Shown piece by piece: positions 7,664 to 17,817 of a DNA stretch of 64,000 nucleotides; within the stretch, counting starts at the first letter, position 1, and each line of letters begins with the position of its first letter. The position numbers and the translations under genes are program-made. The notes beneath the pieces were generated by a model, which was given only the letters and a program-made list of their open reading frames with translations, ran no database searches and was not told the DNA's origin. Source of the stretch: Leptospira ryugenii (GTDB taxonomy: Bacteria; Spirochaetota; Leptospiria; Leptospirales; Leptospiraceae); the NCBI RefSeq assembly GCF_003114855.1, contig NZ_BFBB01000004.1:1-64000 (forward strand). Direction: 5' to 3'.

Positions 7664-9169
7664 TTAAGCCCGGGGTTTCATACTTCCGGTAGCAATAAAC
7701 CGTTCATGGAAGCTAAAGGCTTTTGAGAGAATATGGGGGCTATGTTTGCCAGGGGAATTCTGGACTGCATCTTCGAAATATTCCATCAATAAAGGTCTGT
7801 AACTTGGGTGCGCACATTTTTGGATGATGAGTTCGGCTCTCTTTTTGGGAGGGCAAGCTCTAAGGTCAGCTAATCCTTGTTCTGTTACAATGATCATAGT
7901 GGAATGTTCATTGTGGTCTACATGGGATACAAAGGGAACGATGGCAGAAATATCTCCCTTCTTGGCAAGTGAAGGAGTCATAAATATGGAAAGATGGGAA
8001 TTTCTAGTAAAGTCTCCAGACCCTCCAATCCCATTCATCATCGATGTGCCCATCACATGAGTAGAATTCACATTGCCATAGATATCGACTTCCAGTGCCG
8101 TATTCATCGCGATGAGACCCAAGCGCCTAATTACCTCTGGGTGGTTACTGATCTCTTGAGGTCGTATAATAAATTTTGATTTCCACTCACCAATATTCTC
8201 ATGGAATCGTTTGAGTCCTTTTTGAGAGAAGGTTAAGGCAGATGTGGAAGCAACTGTGAGTTTACCTGCATCAATCAAATCAAATACGGAGTCTTGCAAA
8301 ACTTCTGTATACATTTGGATTTCATGGAAGGAGGAATCCTTAGCCATACTTCCAAGAACAGCATTGGCAATGTTTCCAACTCCATTTTGGAAAGGTAGGT
8401 ATTCTTTAGGAATCCTTCCTTTTTTGATTTCATGTTGCAAAAATGAAAGAACATGTTCAGCTATTTGCAAACAATCGGAGTCCGGCGCTTTGAATTCTAC
8501 AGCAGCATCTGGAACCGAAGTGCGGACAATCCCTTTGATTTTTTCTAAGGGCACTTGGATGTACGGAAGTCCTACCCTATCCTCAACGTTATGGATAGGT
8601 ATCGCCAATCCTTTGCTATGGTGGTCAGGCAAATAAATATCATGATACCCTTTGAGTTCAATTGGATGGATATCTGTTAGTTCTATATAGATTTCTTTTG
8701 CAGCCTTAAGGTACGTAGCACTCATTCCGGAAGAGGTTGTTAAATAGATCTTTCCATCCGAGCTCACATCAATTGCCTCAACAATGGCCACATCAATTTC
8801 AGGCAACAAACCGTGCTCAATGTACTTTACGACATGGGAAAGGTGCATGTCGATGAAATCCGTCTTACCCGTGTTGATGAGATTTCTTAGATATGAGTTG
8901 GATTGATAAGGGATTCTTAATCGTAAAGCTCCTGTTTTTGCGAGCACTCCGTCCAACTCTTCACCTGTCGAGGCACCAGCATATAGATTGATGGAAAAGG
9001 TCTTACTCGACTCTGATTCTATCCGTTTTGCAAATGCTTTCGGAATCACTTTGGGGTATCCAGCCGGAGTAAAGCCTGAGGCTCCGATGGTCACTTCGCG
9101 GGGCAGAAGAAGGGCAATTTCATCGGCTGTTTTTAATTTTGATTCAATGAAAGGATTCGTAACGGGCAT
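7664..9169 (-). CDS. Acetyl-CoA hydrolase/transferase family (succinyl-CoA:acetate CoA-transferase-like)
   Basis: This encodes 501 residues, the usual length of the AarC/Ach1/Cat1 family. These enzymes move CoA between acyl-CoA and acetate or succinate through a glutamyl-CoA thioester. The motif 'MYTEVLQD' near residue 287 fits the catalytic Glu region. 'GIGGSGDF' and 'VTEQGLADLR' in the C-terminal half are family signatures for CoA binding. It is cytoplasmic and probably links acetate or propionate handling to the TCA cycle. It lies upstream of the CstR-like gene, whose own operator separates them. The family is clear, but the acceptor (hydrolase versus transferase) cannot be decided from the sequence. 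Confidence 0.85.
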   Translation of the reverse strand: MPVTNPFIESKLKTADEIALLLPREVTIGASGFTPAGYPKVIPKAFAKRIESESSKTFSINLYAGASTGEELDGVLAKTGALRLRIPYQSNSYLRNLINTGKTDFIDMHLSHVVKYIEHGLLPEIDVAIVEAIDVSSDGKIYLTTSSGMSATYLKAAKEIYIELTDIHPIELKGYHDIYLPDHHSKGLAIPIHNVEDRVGLPYIQVPLEKIKGIVRTSVPDAAVEFKAPDSDCLQIAEHVLSFLQHEIKKGRIPKEYLPFQNGVGNIANAVLGSMAKDSSFHEIQMYTEVLQDSVFDLIDAGKLTVASTSALTFSQKGLKRFHENIGEWKSKFIIRPQEISNHPEVIRRLGLIAMNTALEVDIYGNVNSTHVMGTSMMNGIGGSGDFTRNSHLSIFMTPSLAKKGDISAIVPFVSHVDHNEHSTMIIVTEQGLADLRACPPKKRAELIIQKCAHPSYRPLLMEYFEDAVQNSPGKHSPHILSKAFSFHERFIATGSMKPRA

Positions 9170-9207
9170 TTGGTTTCCTCTGAGTATAGAGAAATAGATT
9201 GCATGAA

Positions 9208-9645
9208 ATGAAAAAGTCGAAAATCCTTGAGCATATGGATTTTCTTCTCTATTTTTATTTTTTGCTTTTTGGAATGATTCTGATCCTACCGTTTTTGGTA
9301 TTCTATTTGCGAGGGCAAGGTGAAGGTTCTCCTTTCAGAAAAGATGAATCCGAATACCTCCAACCCTATCTCCAAAAGCGCGAAAATCTACTCGATAGTT
9401 TAAAAGACCTAAGGAGTGATTTTTCCTCCGGTAAAATAACAGAGGAAGAGTTTAAGTCAAATTCATTACCTTTGTTAGGTGAGCTTGAGTCATTGGAAAC
9501 TAGTAAAGAGCAAATGGTAAACAGCACTTTAGAAACCGTTCCTGTAAAGATCATCGAAGGATGGCAATGCCAACAATGTGGTGCCTACACAAAACTACCC
9601 AATGCAAAATTTTGCCCAGAGTGCGGAGCCTCTCGATACGCTTAG
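9208..9645 (+). CDS. Membrane-anchored zinc-ribbon protein
   Basis: This encodes 145 residues from ATG 9208; a TTG three codons earlier (9199) is also open. It has one strong transmembrane segment near the N-terminus and then a charged helical linker. That linker contains a short SHOCT-like stretch ('LRSDFSSGKITEEEFK'). The C-terminus is a zinc ribbon with two CxxC knuckles (CQQC...CPEC). The ribbon should face the cytoplasm if the N-terminus is outside. Function unknown. It is divergent from the CoA-transferase gene and its stop overlaps the msbA-like gene by four bases. Confidence 0.7.
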   Translation: MKKSKILEHMDFLLYFYFLLFGMILILPFLVFYLRGQGEGSPFRKDESEYLQPYLQKRENLLDSLKDLRSDFSSGKITEEEFKSNSLPLLGELESLETSKEQMVNSTLETVPVKIIEGWQCQQCGAYTKLPNAKFCPECGASRYA

Positions 9646-11531
9646 GTAGAATTCGTTACTTGGAATTGTAAATCATACAATCGTTTGTATTTTGAATCGG
9701 GAATCGCCAATAAATCTTGGTGGCTACCCGATTCTTTGATTTCTCCATCCTCTATATAATAGATAGTATCAGCAATTTTGACTGTAGAAAGTCTATGTGC
9801 GATGATGATGACAGTTTTGTTGTGATAGAGCCTAACAAATGCTTGTTGGATCAATCTTTCCGATTCGGTATCGAGTGCACTCGTTGCTTCATCCAAGACT
9901 AAAACCTCAGGATCTGCCAAAAGAGTTCTTGCGATGGAAATCCTTTGTCTTTGGCCACCACTGAGCATCACTCCCCTTTCGCCCACAATTGTATCAAACC
10001 CTTCTTCAAATGATTCTATAAACTCTGTGGCAAAAGCATCGTCTGCTGCCTTACGAATTTCTTCTTCACTTGCCTCAGGTTTTCCGTACGAAATGTTCTC
10101 TCGAATCGTTCCATTAAAAAGAAATATATTTTGACTAACTACGCCAATTCTTCTCCTGAGATTTCCAATTTTTAATTGGCGTGCATCAACTCCATCCCAA
10201 AGAATCGCTCCTTCCGTCGGGTCTATAAGTCGTGGCAATAGATCAATGAGAGTTGATTTTCCGGCACCAGACGAACCCACAATGGCGATGGTACCACCTT
10301 TCGGGATCCTAAGATTGAGTGAGCGTAAAGCATACTTTTCTGTCCCTGGGTATACATACGATACATTTTGGTAGAGGATTTCTTTGCCAAGTGGGCCAAG
10401 TGAGACACTATTAGGTGCTTCTTTGATATCACTTTCACGGTTCAGTATCTCAAAGACACGCTCTCCCGCAGAAGCAGATGCCTGCACCAAATTATTGAGA
10501 ATACCCATTTGTTTGAGAGGACGCATTAGAAAAATGAGTGTGATAAAGAAAACCAAAAACTTTCCGCGAGAAAAACCTGGGTCTTCCAAGAGATAGGCTC
10601 CAATACCTAAAAAAATCATCGTCACAATCGATCCAGAGAGTTCTACCATCGCGGGTCCTACCTGGTGATAGAAATGATTCTTAAAAGTTTTTTCAGAAAG
10701 GTCATGATTAACATCAAAGAATCTTTGTGACTCGTGTGCTTCCATAGAGAAAGCCCGTATGACCCGAATGCCACTGATCACTTCTTGTAAATCACCATTC
10801 AATGCGGACAACCGATCTTGTTGGCTCTTTGTCGATTTGCGAATTCTCTCCGCAAGTGTATTCACTGGACCTAATATAAAGGGAATGACGATGAAAATCA
10901 AAAAAAACAATTCCCAACTTAGGATCAAAAGAATCGCTAGATGGATGAGGATGGAAAAAAAATCATTGATCGCATCTTTCAAATCATTGGAAACAACCTT
11001 TCCTACTGTATCCACATCGTTGATGATCCTACTCATTAAGATTCCTGTCTTTTCTCTGAGAAAGTCATTTAAAGGAAGGTCTTGGAGCTTAAGATACAAA
11101 GCCATCCGAAGGTCTCTAACGGAAAGCAAGCCTGCAGAATTTACGAAATAGATAGTGCCCGCCAAACAGATCATCTTCAAAAGATAGATAGGTATGATGA
11201 TCAAACAAAAAAGATAGACCAGCTCATCAGGTGTTCGTTTGGCGAGCTCTTGGTTGATATAGGATTTGGTTCTGGCGAAATAAAACTTTCCCCATTCCAA
11301 AGTATAGGGAACTACTTCCGATTCTTGTTTTTTTAGAAATTCTTGGTCTGCTTTGGTTAAGGCCAATTGGAATTTATAATTCTCACTCGAGCCCAAGGAA
11401 TCAAAAATAGGAATGAGAGAAGTGAGCGAAACACCATTAAAGATAGAGACAAAAATAGAGAGAAAAACTCCGATGGTAAGTCTGTATTTGTATCGGACTA
11501 AGTATGGCCAGAGTTTTTTATAAATCTTCAC
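9642..11531 (-). CDS. MsbA-like ABC exporter (fused permease and ATPase)
   Basis: This 629-residue half-transporter has six membrane helices in the N-terminal half and an ATPase domain with Walker A 'GSSGAGKST' (about residue 420), signature 'LSGGQRQR' (about 525) and Walker B 'VLVLDEA'. The overall pattern fits lipid-A/lipid flippases of the MsbA group, which work as homodimers in the inner membrane. Between helices 1 and 2 there is a long charged loop ('KADQEFLKKQESEVV'), larger than in enterobacterial MsbA. The best start is GTG 11529-11531, giving the typical 'KIYKKLWPYL' N-terminus. The start overlaps the divergent peptide-binding lipoprotein gene if that begins at 11504. Confidence 0.85.
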   Translation of the reverse strand: MKIYKKLWPYLVRYKYRLTIGVFLSIFVSIFNGVSLTSLIPIFDSLGSSENYKFQLALTKADQEFLKKQESEVVPYTLEWGKFYFARTKSYINQELAKRTPDELVYLFCLIIIPIYLLKMICLAGTIYFVNSAGLLSVRDLRMALYLKLQDLPLNDFLREKTGILMSRIINDVDTVGKVVSNDLKDAINDFFSILIHLAILLILSWELFFLIFIVIPFILGPVNTLAERIRKSTKSQQDRLSALNGDLQEVISGIRVIRAFSMEAHESQRFFDVNHDLSEKTFKNHFYHQVGPAMVELSGSIVTMIFLGIGAYLLEDPGFSRGKFLVFFITLIFLMRPLKQMGILNNLVQASASAGERVFEILNRESDIKEAPNSVSLGPLGKEILYQNVSYVYPGTEKYALRSLNLRIPKGGTIAIVGSSGAGKSTLIDLLPRLIDPTEGAILWDGVDARQLKIGNLRRRIGVVSQNIFLFNGTIRENISYGKPEASEEEIRKAADDAFATEFIESFEEGFDTIVGERGVMLSGGQRQRISIARTLLADPEVLVLDEATSALDTESERLIQQAFVRLYHNKTVIIIAHRLSTVKIADTIYYIEDGEIKESGSHQDLLAIPDSKYKRLYDLQFQVTNST

Positions 11532-12955
11532 GGATGGGTACTATTTCCTTAGTTTTGCTTCTCTTGTCCCTCACTTTTTGCCAAAAAGAGCCCAATCCTA
11601 AGCAGCTGATGATTGCACTCCCTACGGACCCTCCAAGCCTCGATCCCCTTTTGGCAACCGATCTTTCTAGCCAAAAGATTTCACGGTTTCTTTATTCCCA
11701 TCTGTACAAGTTCCAGGGAGCCAAGGTAAACAAGGATTTAGTAGAGGAAGAGAGAGTTTACGTTACGAAAGGCGAGCAAGTTTGGCATTTACGTTTGCAA
11801 GAAAAACATGGTTTGCGAGCGAAAGATGTTCAATACAGTTTGGAAAGGCTACTTTCTTCTAATTCTCCTCGCGTTGCAGACTATAAGTTTTTGCATTCCG
11901 TAATCGTAAAAGGCGAAAGAGAGGTTTCCTTGTACATCGACTCCCAAGCCAAGGAGTGGGAGGTAAAAGAAAAATTAGCTCTCCCTTTTGCAGCCATTCT
12001 TAAAGAAAATGCGCTCGGCTCTTCTCTTTTCTCTTCTTTTGGTGACTATGAAGTGACTGAGTGGAAAAAAAATGAATATTTAGATCTCAAACGTAAGGAA
12101 GAAAACAATTCACTACCAGAAAGTGTGAGACTACAAATACTACCTCAATCGACTACGTCCTTATTTCTTTACAAAAAACAAATGTTAGATGCGTTTAAGC
12201 TGTCTGACTTTATGCTAAATCTTGAGATTGCAGATGAAAAACATAGCCTCTCAAAGCGAGGCCGATCCATACAATATGTTGCCATCAATCATAACAATCC
12301 TTGTTTTGATCTAGCCTTTAGAAAGGCACTCAACTATGCCATACCTAGAGAATTTATCATAGAAAAATTATTATATAATAAAGCTGATCCCATTGTGTCA
12401 TCTATCCCTTTGCCTTTTTATGAAGAAGTATTCAAAGAAAAAAGAACCTCGGTCTATTTCTTTGATACCGAGAAAGCAAATGCATATTTAAAGAGTTCAA
12501 AGTGTTACCCAAATATTTTGGACCAGAAAATAGAATTTAGAATGAGAGCGGATGATGAAAACCAAACAAAAGGTCGGGCAATCGTAGAGGCACTCAAATC
12601 ACTAGGATTGAATGTACAAATTAAGGGAATGGAAAAAGCTCCCCTCTACAAAGAAAATGGGGAGGGCAAAGGAGATCTCACACTCCTCACATGGTATTCT
12701 GACTATCCCTCGATTTGGAATTTTTTGGACCCTTTGTTTCATGATCAAAAATTGGGGAATTCTGGAAACCGAGCACACTACAAAAATGCGGCGCTTACAA
12801 AACTATTGGATGAAAAAAAAGATCTCAAGATGGCAAAACAAATCATTGGCATCATCGAAAATGAAGCGCCTTGGATCTTTCTTTGGTCTTTACAAGAAAA
12901 CTATCTCATCTCAGACAAATTTATTCAGTTCCCAATGCTTTCGGATTATCTATAA
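11504..12955 (+). CDS. Family 5 extracellular solute-binding lipoprotein (oligopeptide-type)
   Basis: This encodes 483 residues. The N-terminus has a basic n-region (Arg3, Lys7, Arg10), a Leu-rich core and lipobox 'LTFC', so the protein is probably lipidated. The ATG at 11534 would remove the basic n-region, so I prefer ATG 11504, although its ribosome binding site is weak. The sequence after the lipobox ('ALPTDPPSLDPLLATD') is the typical entry strand of DppA/OppA-type binding proteins, and the length fits. No permease or ATPase genes for a peptide ABC importer are next to it, so it is an orphan binding protein or feeds a system encoded elsewhere. Its 3' end overlaps the convergent PBP gene by 35 bases. 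Confidence 0.8.
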   Translation: MARVFYKSSRMGTISLVLLLLSLTFCQKEPNPKQLMIALPTDPPSLDPLLATDLSSQKISRFLYSHLYKFQGAKVNKDLVEEERVYVTKGEQVWHLRLQEKHGLRAKDVQYSLERLLSSNSPRVADYKFLHSVIVKGEREVSLYIDSQAKEWEVKEKLALPFAAILKENALGSSLFSSFGDYEVTEWKKNEYLDLKRKEENNSLPESVRLQILPQSTTSLFLYKKQMLDAFKLSDFMLNLEIADEKHSLSKRGRSIQYVAINHNNPCFDLAFRKALNYAIPREFIIEKLLYNKADPIVSSIPLPFYEEVFKEKRTSVYFFDTEKANAYLKSSKCYPNILDQKIEFRMRADDENQTKGRAIVEALKSLGLNVQIKGMEKAPLYKENGEGKGDLTLLTWYSDYPSIWNFLDPLFHDQKLGNSGNRAHYKNAALTKLLDEKKDLKMAKQIIGIIENEAPWIFLWSLQENYLISDKFIQFPMLSDYL

Positions 12956-15380
12956 TGGGTGGTTCCAACTCCACAGCATCAGGTGTCACAGGACTGACAC
13001 GTTCCCCTGATTCATTGTATTCCGTATTCTCGGATTGACCTTCGTTTGCTGTAGGAGGCTGGATGGTTTCTACTTTAGAAAATCCATCTCGCTTAGGAGG
13101 TAAATCTCCTATATAGTAATATTGTTGATAAAGAGGCATCTTACAAATATACGTTGGGGTGTTTTCTAAGAGTGTACCATCATCGGCACACACATCCACT
13201 TTTACGAAATCTCCCACAAAGGGAGTAATCAATCGATTTCCAAAACCAAAGCGAGTTTTCACATTTTGAATGAATTTGATCCAAATACCGCCAGCCACAC
13301 CTGATCCAGATCCAGGAAAAGGAGCACCTTCATCATGCCCTACCCAAACGACTGTTACGTTCCGTGGGGCAAAACCAGCAAACCAAACATCCCGCACACC
13401 TTTTAAGCCAGCCCAACGACTCTTCTTTACTTTTGGACTTTGGACAGTTCCTGTTTTGCCGGCAAAAAGATTTGGTTCGCCTGATATCTTTTTTACATTC
13501 ATTGTCCCTTCCTCGGTTAAAACAGATTCTAGGGTGTTGACTGCCATAGCGCAGGCAACCGGATCTAATATCTGTTCGGTGGCTTCATTGGTCGGCGATT
13601 GGTAAAATTCATTTCCGTCTAGATCCGTAATTTTGATAATCTTTCGCGGAACAACTCTCCTTCCCCCATTCAATAAGGTAGCATAAATCGTAGCAAGCTC
13701 CATAGGCGACAGCTCTCCCGATCCTAAAGCAAGCGAAAGGTTCTTTTGGAACCTTGACTTCACTTCATCTTCTGGCAAAAATAGGATAGAAGATAATTTT
13801 GATAGGAAATAGTTGATACCTATTTGATCCAATAGTTTAACTGAGACTGTATTTACAGATTGCGCAAGTGCAGTTCGTACGGTCATATCTCCGCGATATC
13901 CTTTGTACCAATTCTTGGGAGAATATCCAGATATATCCAACTTTTCATCTTTGATTTTGGAGGAAGGATTTACAATTCGTTTCTCAAAAGCCAAGGCATA
14001 GACCAATGCCTTGATCGTACTTCCGGGCTGGCGCCTAGCTTCCTCTGCTCTATTGAAACGAAAGCTATTTGAAATCTTATAACCTCCTACTAGAGCCTCA
14101 ATATCACCCGTTTCAGGATCTAAAGAGATAAAGGATCCGGTCATCTGAGGAAGAATAGTTTTAGTTAGCTCCGAAAGATCTGATTTACCTTTGGAGGAAT
14201 ACTCTCTCTCTTCCTTACTTAGTTCAGAACGTACGCCATCAATCCCAATTCGTAAGGCATCTTCTGCCATTCTCTGTTTTTCTAGATCTAGAGTAGAATA
14301 TACTACTAGACCTCTCTCCTCTAAATCCTCTTCAGAAAAGGTGTCTAAAACAAAACGCCGTATTTCGGTATTAAAGTCAGGCGCAAGGTTGATTCGGAAA
14401 TCTTTGTCAGCACCATATTTACCTATTTCACTCGTATAACGAGGATTTCCATCATCATCTTTAAATTCCTTCACCTTATAAATGCTGCGGAATTTTTTTA
14501 TGTTAACTTCGATCTGGTCATTGAATTTTTTTGGAATTTCTTTCGGTGCTGGATGGAGCTCTGGATTTCTTGCCATATCATACAGAACACGTTTTTGGCG
14601 ATTCAATGCGATACCTAAATTCCGAATTGGATTATAGACGGAAGGAGCAGGTATGATACCCACTAACATAGCGGCTTCCTCTGCTGTAAGTTCAGAAGCT
14701 GGTTTTCTAAAATAATACCTTGCCGCTTCCTCTACGCCAGTATTGCCTTCTCCAAGAAATATTTGATTCAAATACATTGCCAAAATTTCTTCTTTAGAAA
14801 ATTGGCTTTCGATGTAGAAGGTGCAGTAAAGTTCCGTGATCTTGTTGAATAAATTGCGCCGACCTAAATTTAATGTAAGCTTTGATAGCTGCTGGGTGAT
14901 TGTGGATCCACCTTGCGATAGCCTAAATTGGACCAAATTGGTGAGGACTGCTCTAATGATAGCGGAATAGTTTACACCTGAATGATTAAAAAACTCTCTA
15001 TCTTCAGAGGAAAGGAGAGACCAAATGATGATGTTGTTTTTACTCAAATTATCCGTACGAATTGGGCGGAAATTGCGACGATAGAATTCACCGATAACTG
15101 TTCCACTTCTATCTAAAATTTTGATCGATTTAGGTTGAAAGCTATCATAAAAATTTGAGACTTCCGATCTATACTTTTCCAGTGACTTTTCCACCCTTGC
15201 TCTCTCACCAGACCACACAACATAGGCTCCTCCAGTAAAAAAGAGCAGAAGAAAGATAAAGAAGAAGATAGAGAAGAGTAGGATTGTTTGTCTTTTGTTC
15301 CAGAGAATAATGAGAAAATCTCGAAGATGGTCTGCAATGGCTTTCAATACTAAGAAAGCAGTATGGTCATTTCTGATCAT
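12921..15380 (-). CDS. Class A penicillin-binding protein (transglycosylase/transpeptidase)
   Basis: This encodes 819 residues: a cytoplasmic N-terminus, one membrane anchor (about residues 30-55), a GT51 glycosyltransferase domain and a transpeptidase domain. The glycosyltransferase shows '[10 protein letters not shown]' (catalytic Glu, about 127) and '[11 protein letters not shown]'. The transpeptidase shows the SxxK motif in 'PGSTIK' (about 454), an SVN triad and KTGT (about 641). It polymerises and cross-links peptidoglycan. The C-terminal tail is acidic and Pro/Glu-rich. The start overlaps the lon stop by four bases (ATGA), so the two are co-translated, an unusual pairing. PBP1A (mrcA/ponA) is the closest description. 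Confidence 0.92.
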   Translation of the reverse strand: MIRNDHTAFLVLKAIADHLRDFLIILWNKRQTILLFSIFFFIFLLLFFTGGAYVVWSGERARVEKSLEKYRSEVSNFYDSFQPKSIKILDRSGTVIGEFYRRNFRPIRTDNLSKNNIIIWSLLSSEDREFFNHSGVNYSAIIRAVLTNLVQFRLSQGGSTITQQLSKLTLNLGRRNLFNKITELYCTFYIESQFSKEEILAMYLNQIFLGEGNTGVEEAARYYFRKPASELTAEEAAMLVGIIPAPSVYNPIRNLGIALNRQKRVLYDMARNPELHPAPKEIPKKFNDQIEVNIKKFRSIYKVKEFKDDDGNPRYTSEIGKYGADKDFRINLAPDFNTEIRRFVLDTFSEEDLEERGLVVYSTLDLEKQRMAEDALRIGIDGVRSELSKEEREYSSKGKSDLSELTKTILPQMTGSFISLDPETGDIEALVGGYKISNSFRFNRAEEARRQPGSTIKALVYALAFEKRIVNPSSKIKDEKLDISGYSPKNWYKGYRGDMTVRTALAQSVNTVSVKLLDQIGINYFLSKLSSILFLPEDEVKSRFQKNLSLALGSGELSPMELATIYATLLNGGRRVVPRKIIKITDLDGNEFYQSPTNEATEQILDPVACAMAVNTLESVLTEEGTMNVKKISGEPNLFAGKTGTVQSPKVKKSRWAGLKGVRDVWFAGFAPRNVTVVWVGHDEGAPFPGSGSGVAGGIWIKFIQNVKTRFGFGNRLITPFVGDFVKVDVCADDGTLLENTPTYICKMPLYQQYYYIGDLPPKRDGFSKVETIQPPTANEGQSENTEYNESGERVSPVTPDAVELEPPIIDNPKALGTE

Positions 15381-17758
15381 CGTTTTTTACCTTTTCCTTT
15401 TTTCTCTTTTGGTAATACCAAGGCAGCAACTTCAGAGAAGTGTGAGACTGGAAAAAATTTTACACCTTTTTTCACATAATCAGGAATCTCTAAAAAAGCT
15501 TTCTCATTGTCTTTGGGATAGATGATTTGCTTTACACCGACTCGTTTTGCAGCGACGATTTTTTCGCGGAGCCCACCTATCGGCAAAACTTCTCCCGTGA
15601 GCGTCAACTCTCCGGTCATACCAAATCCAGGCCGAACAACTTGTCCTCTCGCTAAAGAAAGTAGAGCTGTTGCCATTGTTATACCTGCACTTGGGCCATC
15701 CTTTGGAGTGGCACCATCTGGCACGTGTAAGTGGATAGATTTATTTTCAAAAATTTTATCATCTGCTAAATAATTTTTAATAAAAGAGAGAGCAATATTT
15801 GCTGATTCTTCCATCATCTTGCCCATCTGCCCAGTCAACAATATCCCACCTTTACCAGTGACAAATACAGCTTCTATCAAAAGGGTAGACCCACCAGCAC
15901 TTGTCCAAGCCAATCCTAGTGCTGTGCCCGGAACTTTTGGAGTCACCATACGGTCGTCTGTAAAAATTGGTGCGCCCAAAAGTTCTAATATATCTTTTTC
16001 TTTGATTTCCTTTGCGTACTTCTCTTTTAATACCTGTTTGAGGGCTATTTTTCTTACAAGTTTATCAAATTGCTTTTCTAAACCACGTAAACCAGATTCC
16101 CTTGAGTAGGAATTGATCAAATGTAAGATGGTTTCTTTCTTCATGGAAAATTGATTTGGATTCAGACCATTTTTTTCAAAGGTTTTTTTCCAGAGATACT
16201 TTTCAAAAATTTGTACTTTCTCTTCCGCGATGTAACCTGATAGCTGGATGACTTCCATTCGATCTAATAAAACTCTTGGTATCGGTTCATAGGTATTGGC
16301 AGTTGCCAAAAAGAAAACATCGGACAAATCGAACGGTAGGTCCAAATAGTGATCCCTAAAACTTGCATTCTGTTCTGGATCAAGAACTTCAAGTAGAGCA
16401 GCTTGTGGGTCCCCTTGGAACCCTTGCGACATTTTGTCAATCTCGTCCAATAGAATGACAGGATCCCTCTCTTTTGTGATTTTTAATGCGTTTATCAATT
16501 TGCCTGGCATAGCACCAATATAGGTTCGTCTATGGCCTTTGATCTCTGCCTCGTCCCGCATTCCACCCACAGAAAATCGATAATACTTTTTCCCAAGTGC
16601 CTCAGCAACAGATTTCGCTATGGATGTTTTGCCAACACCTGGTGGCCCCACCAAACATAAGATAGATCCTCTGGACTTGGGATTGAGTTTTCTCACAGCT
16701 AAGTATTCTAAAATCCTTTCCTTTACATCCTCTAATTTATAATGATCGCGGTTTAAGATTTTTTTTGCATGGAGGAGGTTGATTTCTTTTGGCTTCGGTG
16801 CTTCCCAGGGAAGTGCCTCGATAAGATCCAAATAATTGCGGATCACATTGTAATCGCTACTCATGGGATCCGTATTTTTAATCTTCTCTACCTCTCGCTC
16901 TACTTCTTTTAAAACTTCGGAAGAGACAGGAATAGCCTTCAATCGATCTAATAACTTGTCATACTTGGCTTCTTGCTTCTCTTCGCCTAAGCCTAATTCT
17001 TGTTGGATAGCTTTTAACTGTTCTCTAAGAAAAAATTGTCTTTGTTGGTTATCGATTTTATCGTTGATCTGGTCTTGGATTTTTTTCTGCAACAAAACTA
17101 GATCGATTTCTTTTTTGAGAAACAAGAGGACCTTTTCAAGGCGATCATTTAAAGTGAGAGCTTCAATAACACTTTGGTAGTCTTCTTTTTCAAGATTTAA
17201 TATAGAGCAAACAAAATCAGACATTTTACCCGGTTCATTTACATTCAACATGGTGAGTTTCATATCTTCTGTAAACAATGGGTTGTTTTGAGAGAGTTCT
17301 TTAGTGAGGATCACAAGAGTTCTCATCAAAGCCTTTATATTATTTTTGGAAGTTCCTAATTCTTCTTCAGGATACGAAACGTCCGCAATCAACCATGGTT
17401 CAGTCTGCGTTATTGATTCAATTTTAAATCTTTGGATAGTATTGACTAAGATATTGATTCCGCCATCCGGTAGGTTAACCTTTTTCAATATCCTAGCAAC
17501 TATCCCAACCTGATAGATGTTAGTTTCTGAGGGCTCATCAGAATCATCTTTTTTTAATAAAATGAGACCTATAAAGCCAGCACCTTTACTTGTTTCCTCG
17601 ATAGAGGATATAAATCTACCCGGAGGGACAATTAAAGGTGTAATGATACCAGGGAAAACAGGTCTTACCTTGATAGGTAAAAGGAAAATTTGTTTAGGTA
17701 GGGCATCTTCAATTCGTGCCAATTTGGTGGGACTTTCCCAAGAATCATTTTGATCCAA
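15377..17758 (-). CDS. lon: ATP-dependent Lon protease
   Basis: This 793-residue Lon has the N-terminal substrate-binding LON domain, a coiled-coil middle, an AAA+ module with Walker A 'GPPGVGKTS' (about residue 372) and '[10 protein letters not shown]', and a C-terminal Ser-Lys protease with 'DGPSAGI' (Ser about 689) and 'REKIVAAKR'. It degrades misfolded and regulatory proteins in the cytoplasm. No ATG fits; the start is TTG 17756-17758, preceded at six bases by a strong GAGGAG. The end carries a Lys/Gly-rich tail. It overlaps the PBP gene by four bases. Confidence 0.96.
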   Translation of the reverse strand: MDQNDSWESPTKLARIEDALPKQIFLLPIKVRPVFPGIITPLIVPPGRFISSIEETSKGAGFIGLILLKKDDSDEPSETNIYQVGIVARILKKVNLPDGGINILVNTIQRFKIESITQTEPWLIADVSYPEEELGTSKNNIKALMRTLVILTKELSQNNPLFTEDMKLTMLNVNEPGKMSDFVCSILNLEKEDYQSVIEALTLNDRLEKVLLFLKKEIDLVLLQKKIQDQINDKIDNQQRQFFLREQLKAIQQELGLGEEKQEAKYDKLLDRLKAIPVSSEVLKEVEREVEKIKNTDPMSSDYNVIRNYLDLIEALPWEAPKPKEINLLHAKKILNRDHYKLEDVKERILEYLAVRKLNPKSRGSILCLVGPPGVGKTSIAKSVAEALGKKYYRFSVGGMRDEAEIKGHRRTYIGAMPGKLINALKITKERDPVILLDEIDKMSQGFQGDPQAALLEVLDPEQNASFRDHYLDLPFDLSDVFFLATANTYEPIPRVLLDRMEVIQLSGYIAEEKVQIFEKYLWKKTFEKNGLNPNQFSMKKETILHLINSYSRESGLRGLEKQFDKLVRKIALKQVLKEKYAKEIKEKDILELLGAPIFTDDRMVTPKVPGTALGLAWTSAGGSTLLIEAVFVTGKGGILLTGQMGKMMEESANIALSFIKNYLADDKIFENKSIHLHVPDGATPKDGPSAGITMATALLSLARGQVVRPGFGMTGELTLTGEVLPIGGLREKIVAAKRVGVKQIIYPKDNEKAFLEIPDYVKKGVKFFPVSHFSEVAALVLPKEKKGKGKKR

Positions 17759-17817
17759 TGCTAACTCCTCAAAGATTTCAATTTAGAATAAAATAGAAAA
17801 TCCGAATGGCAAACACT

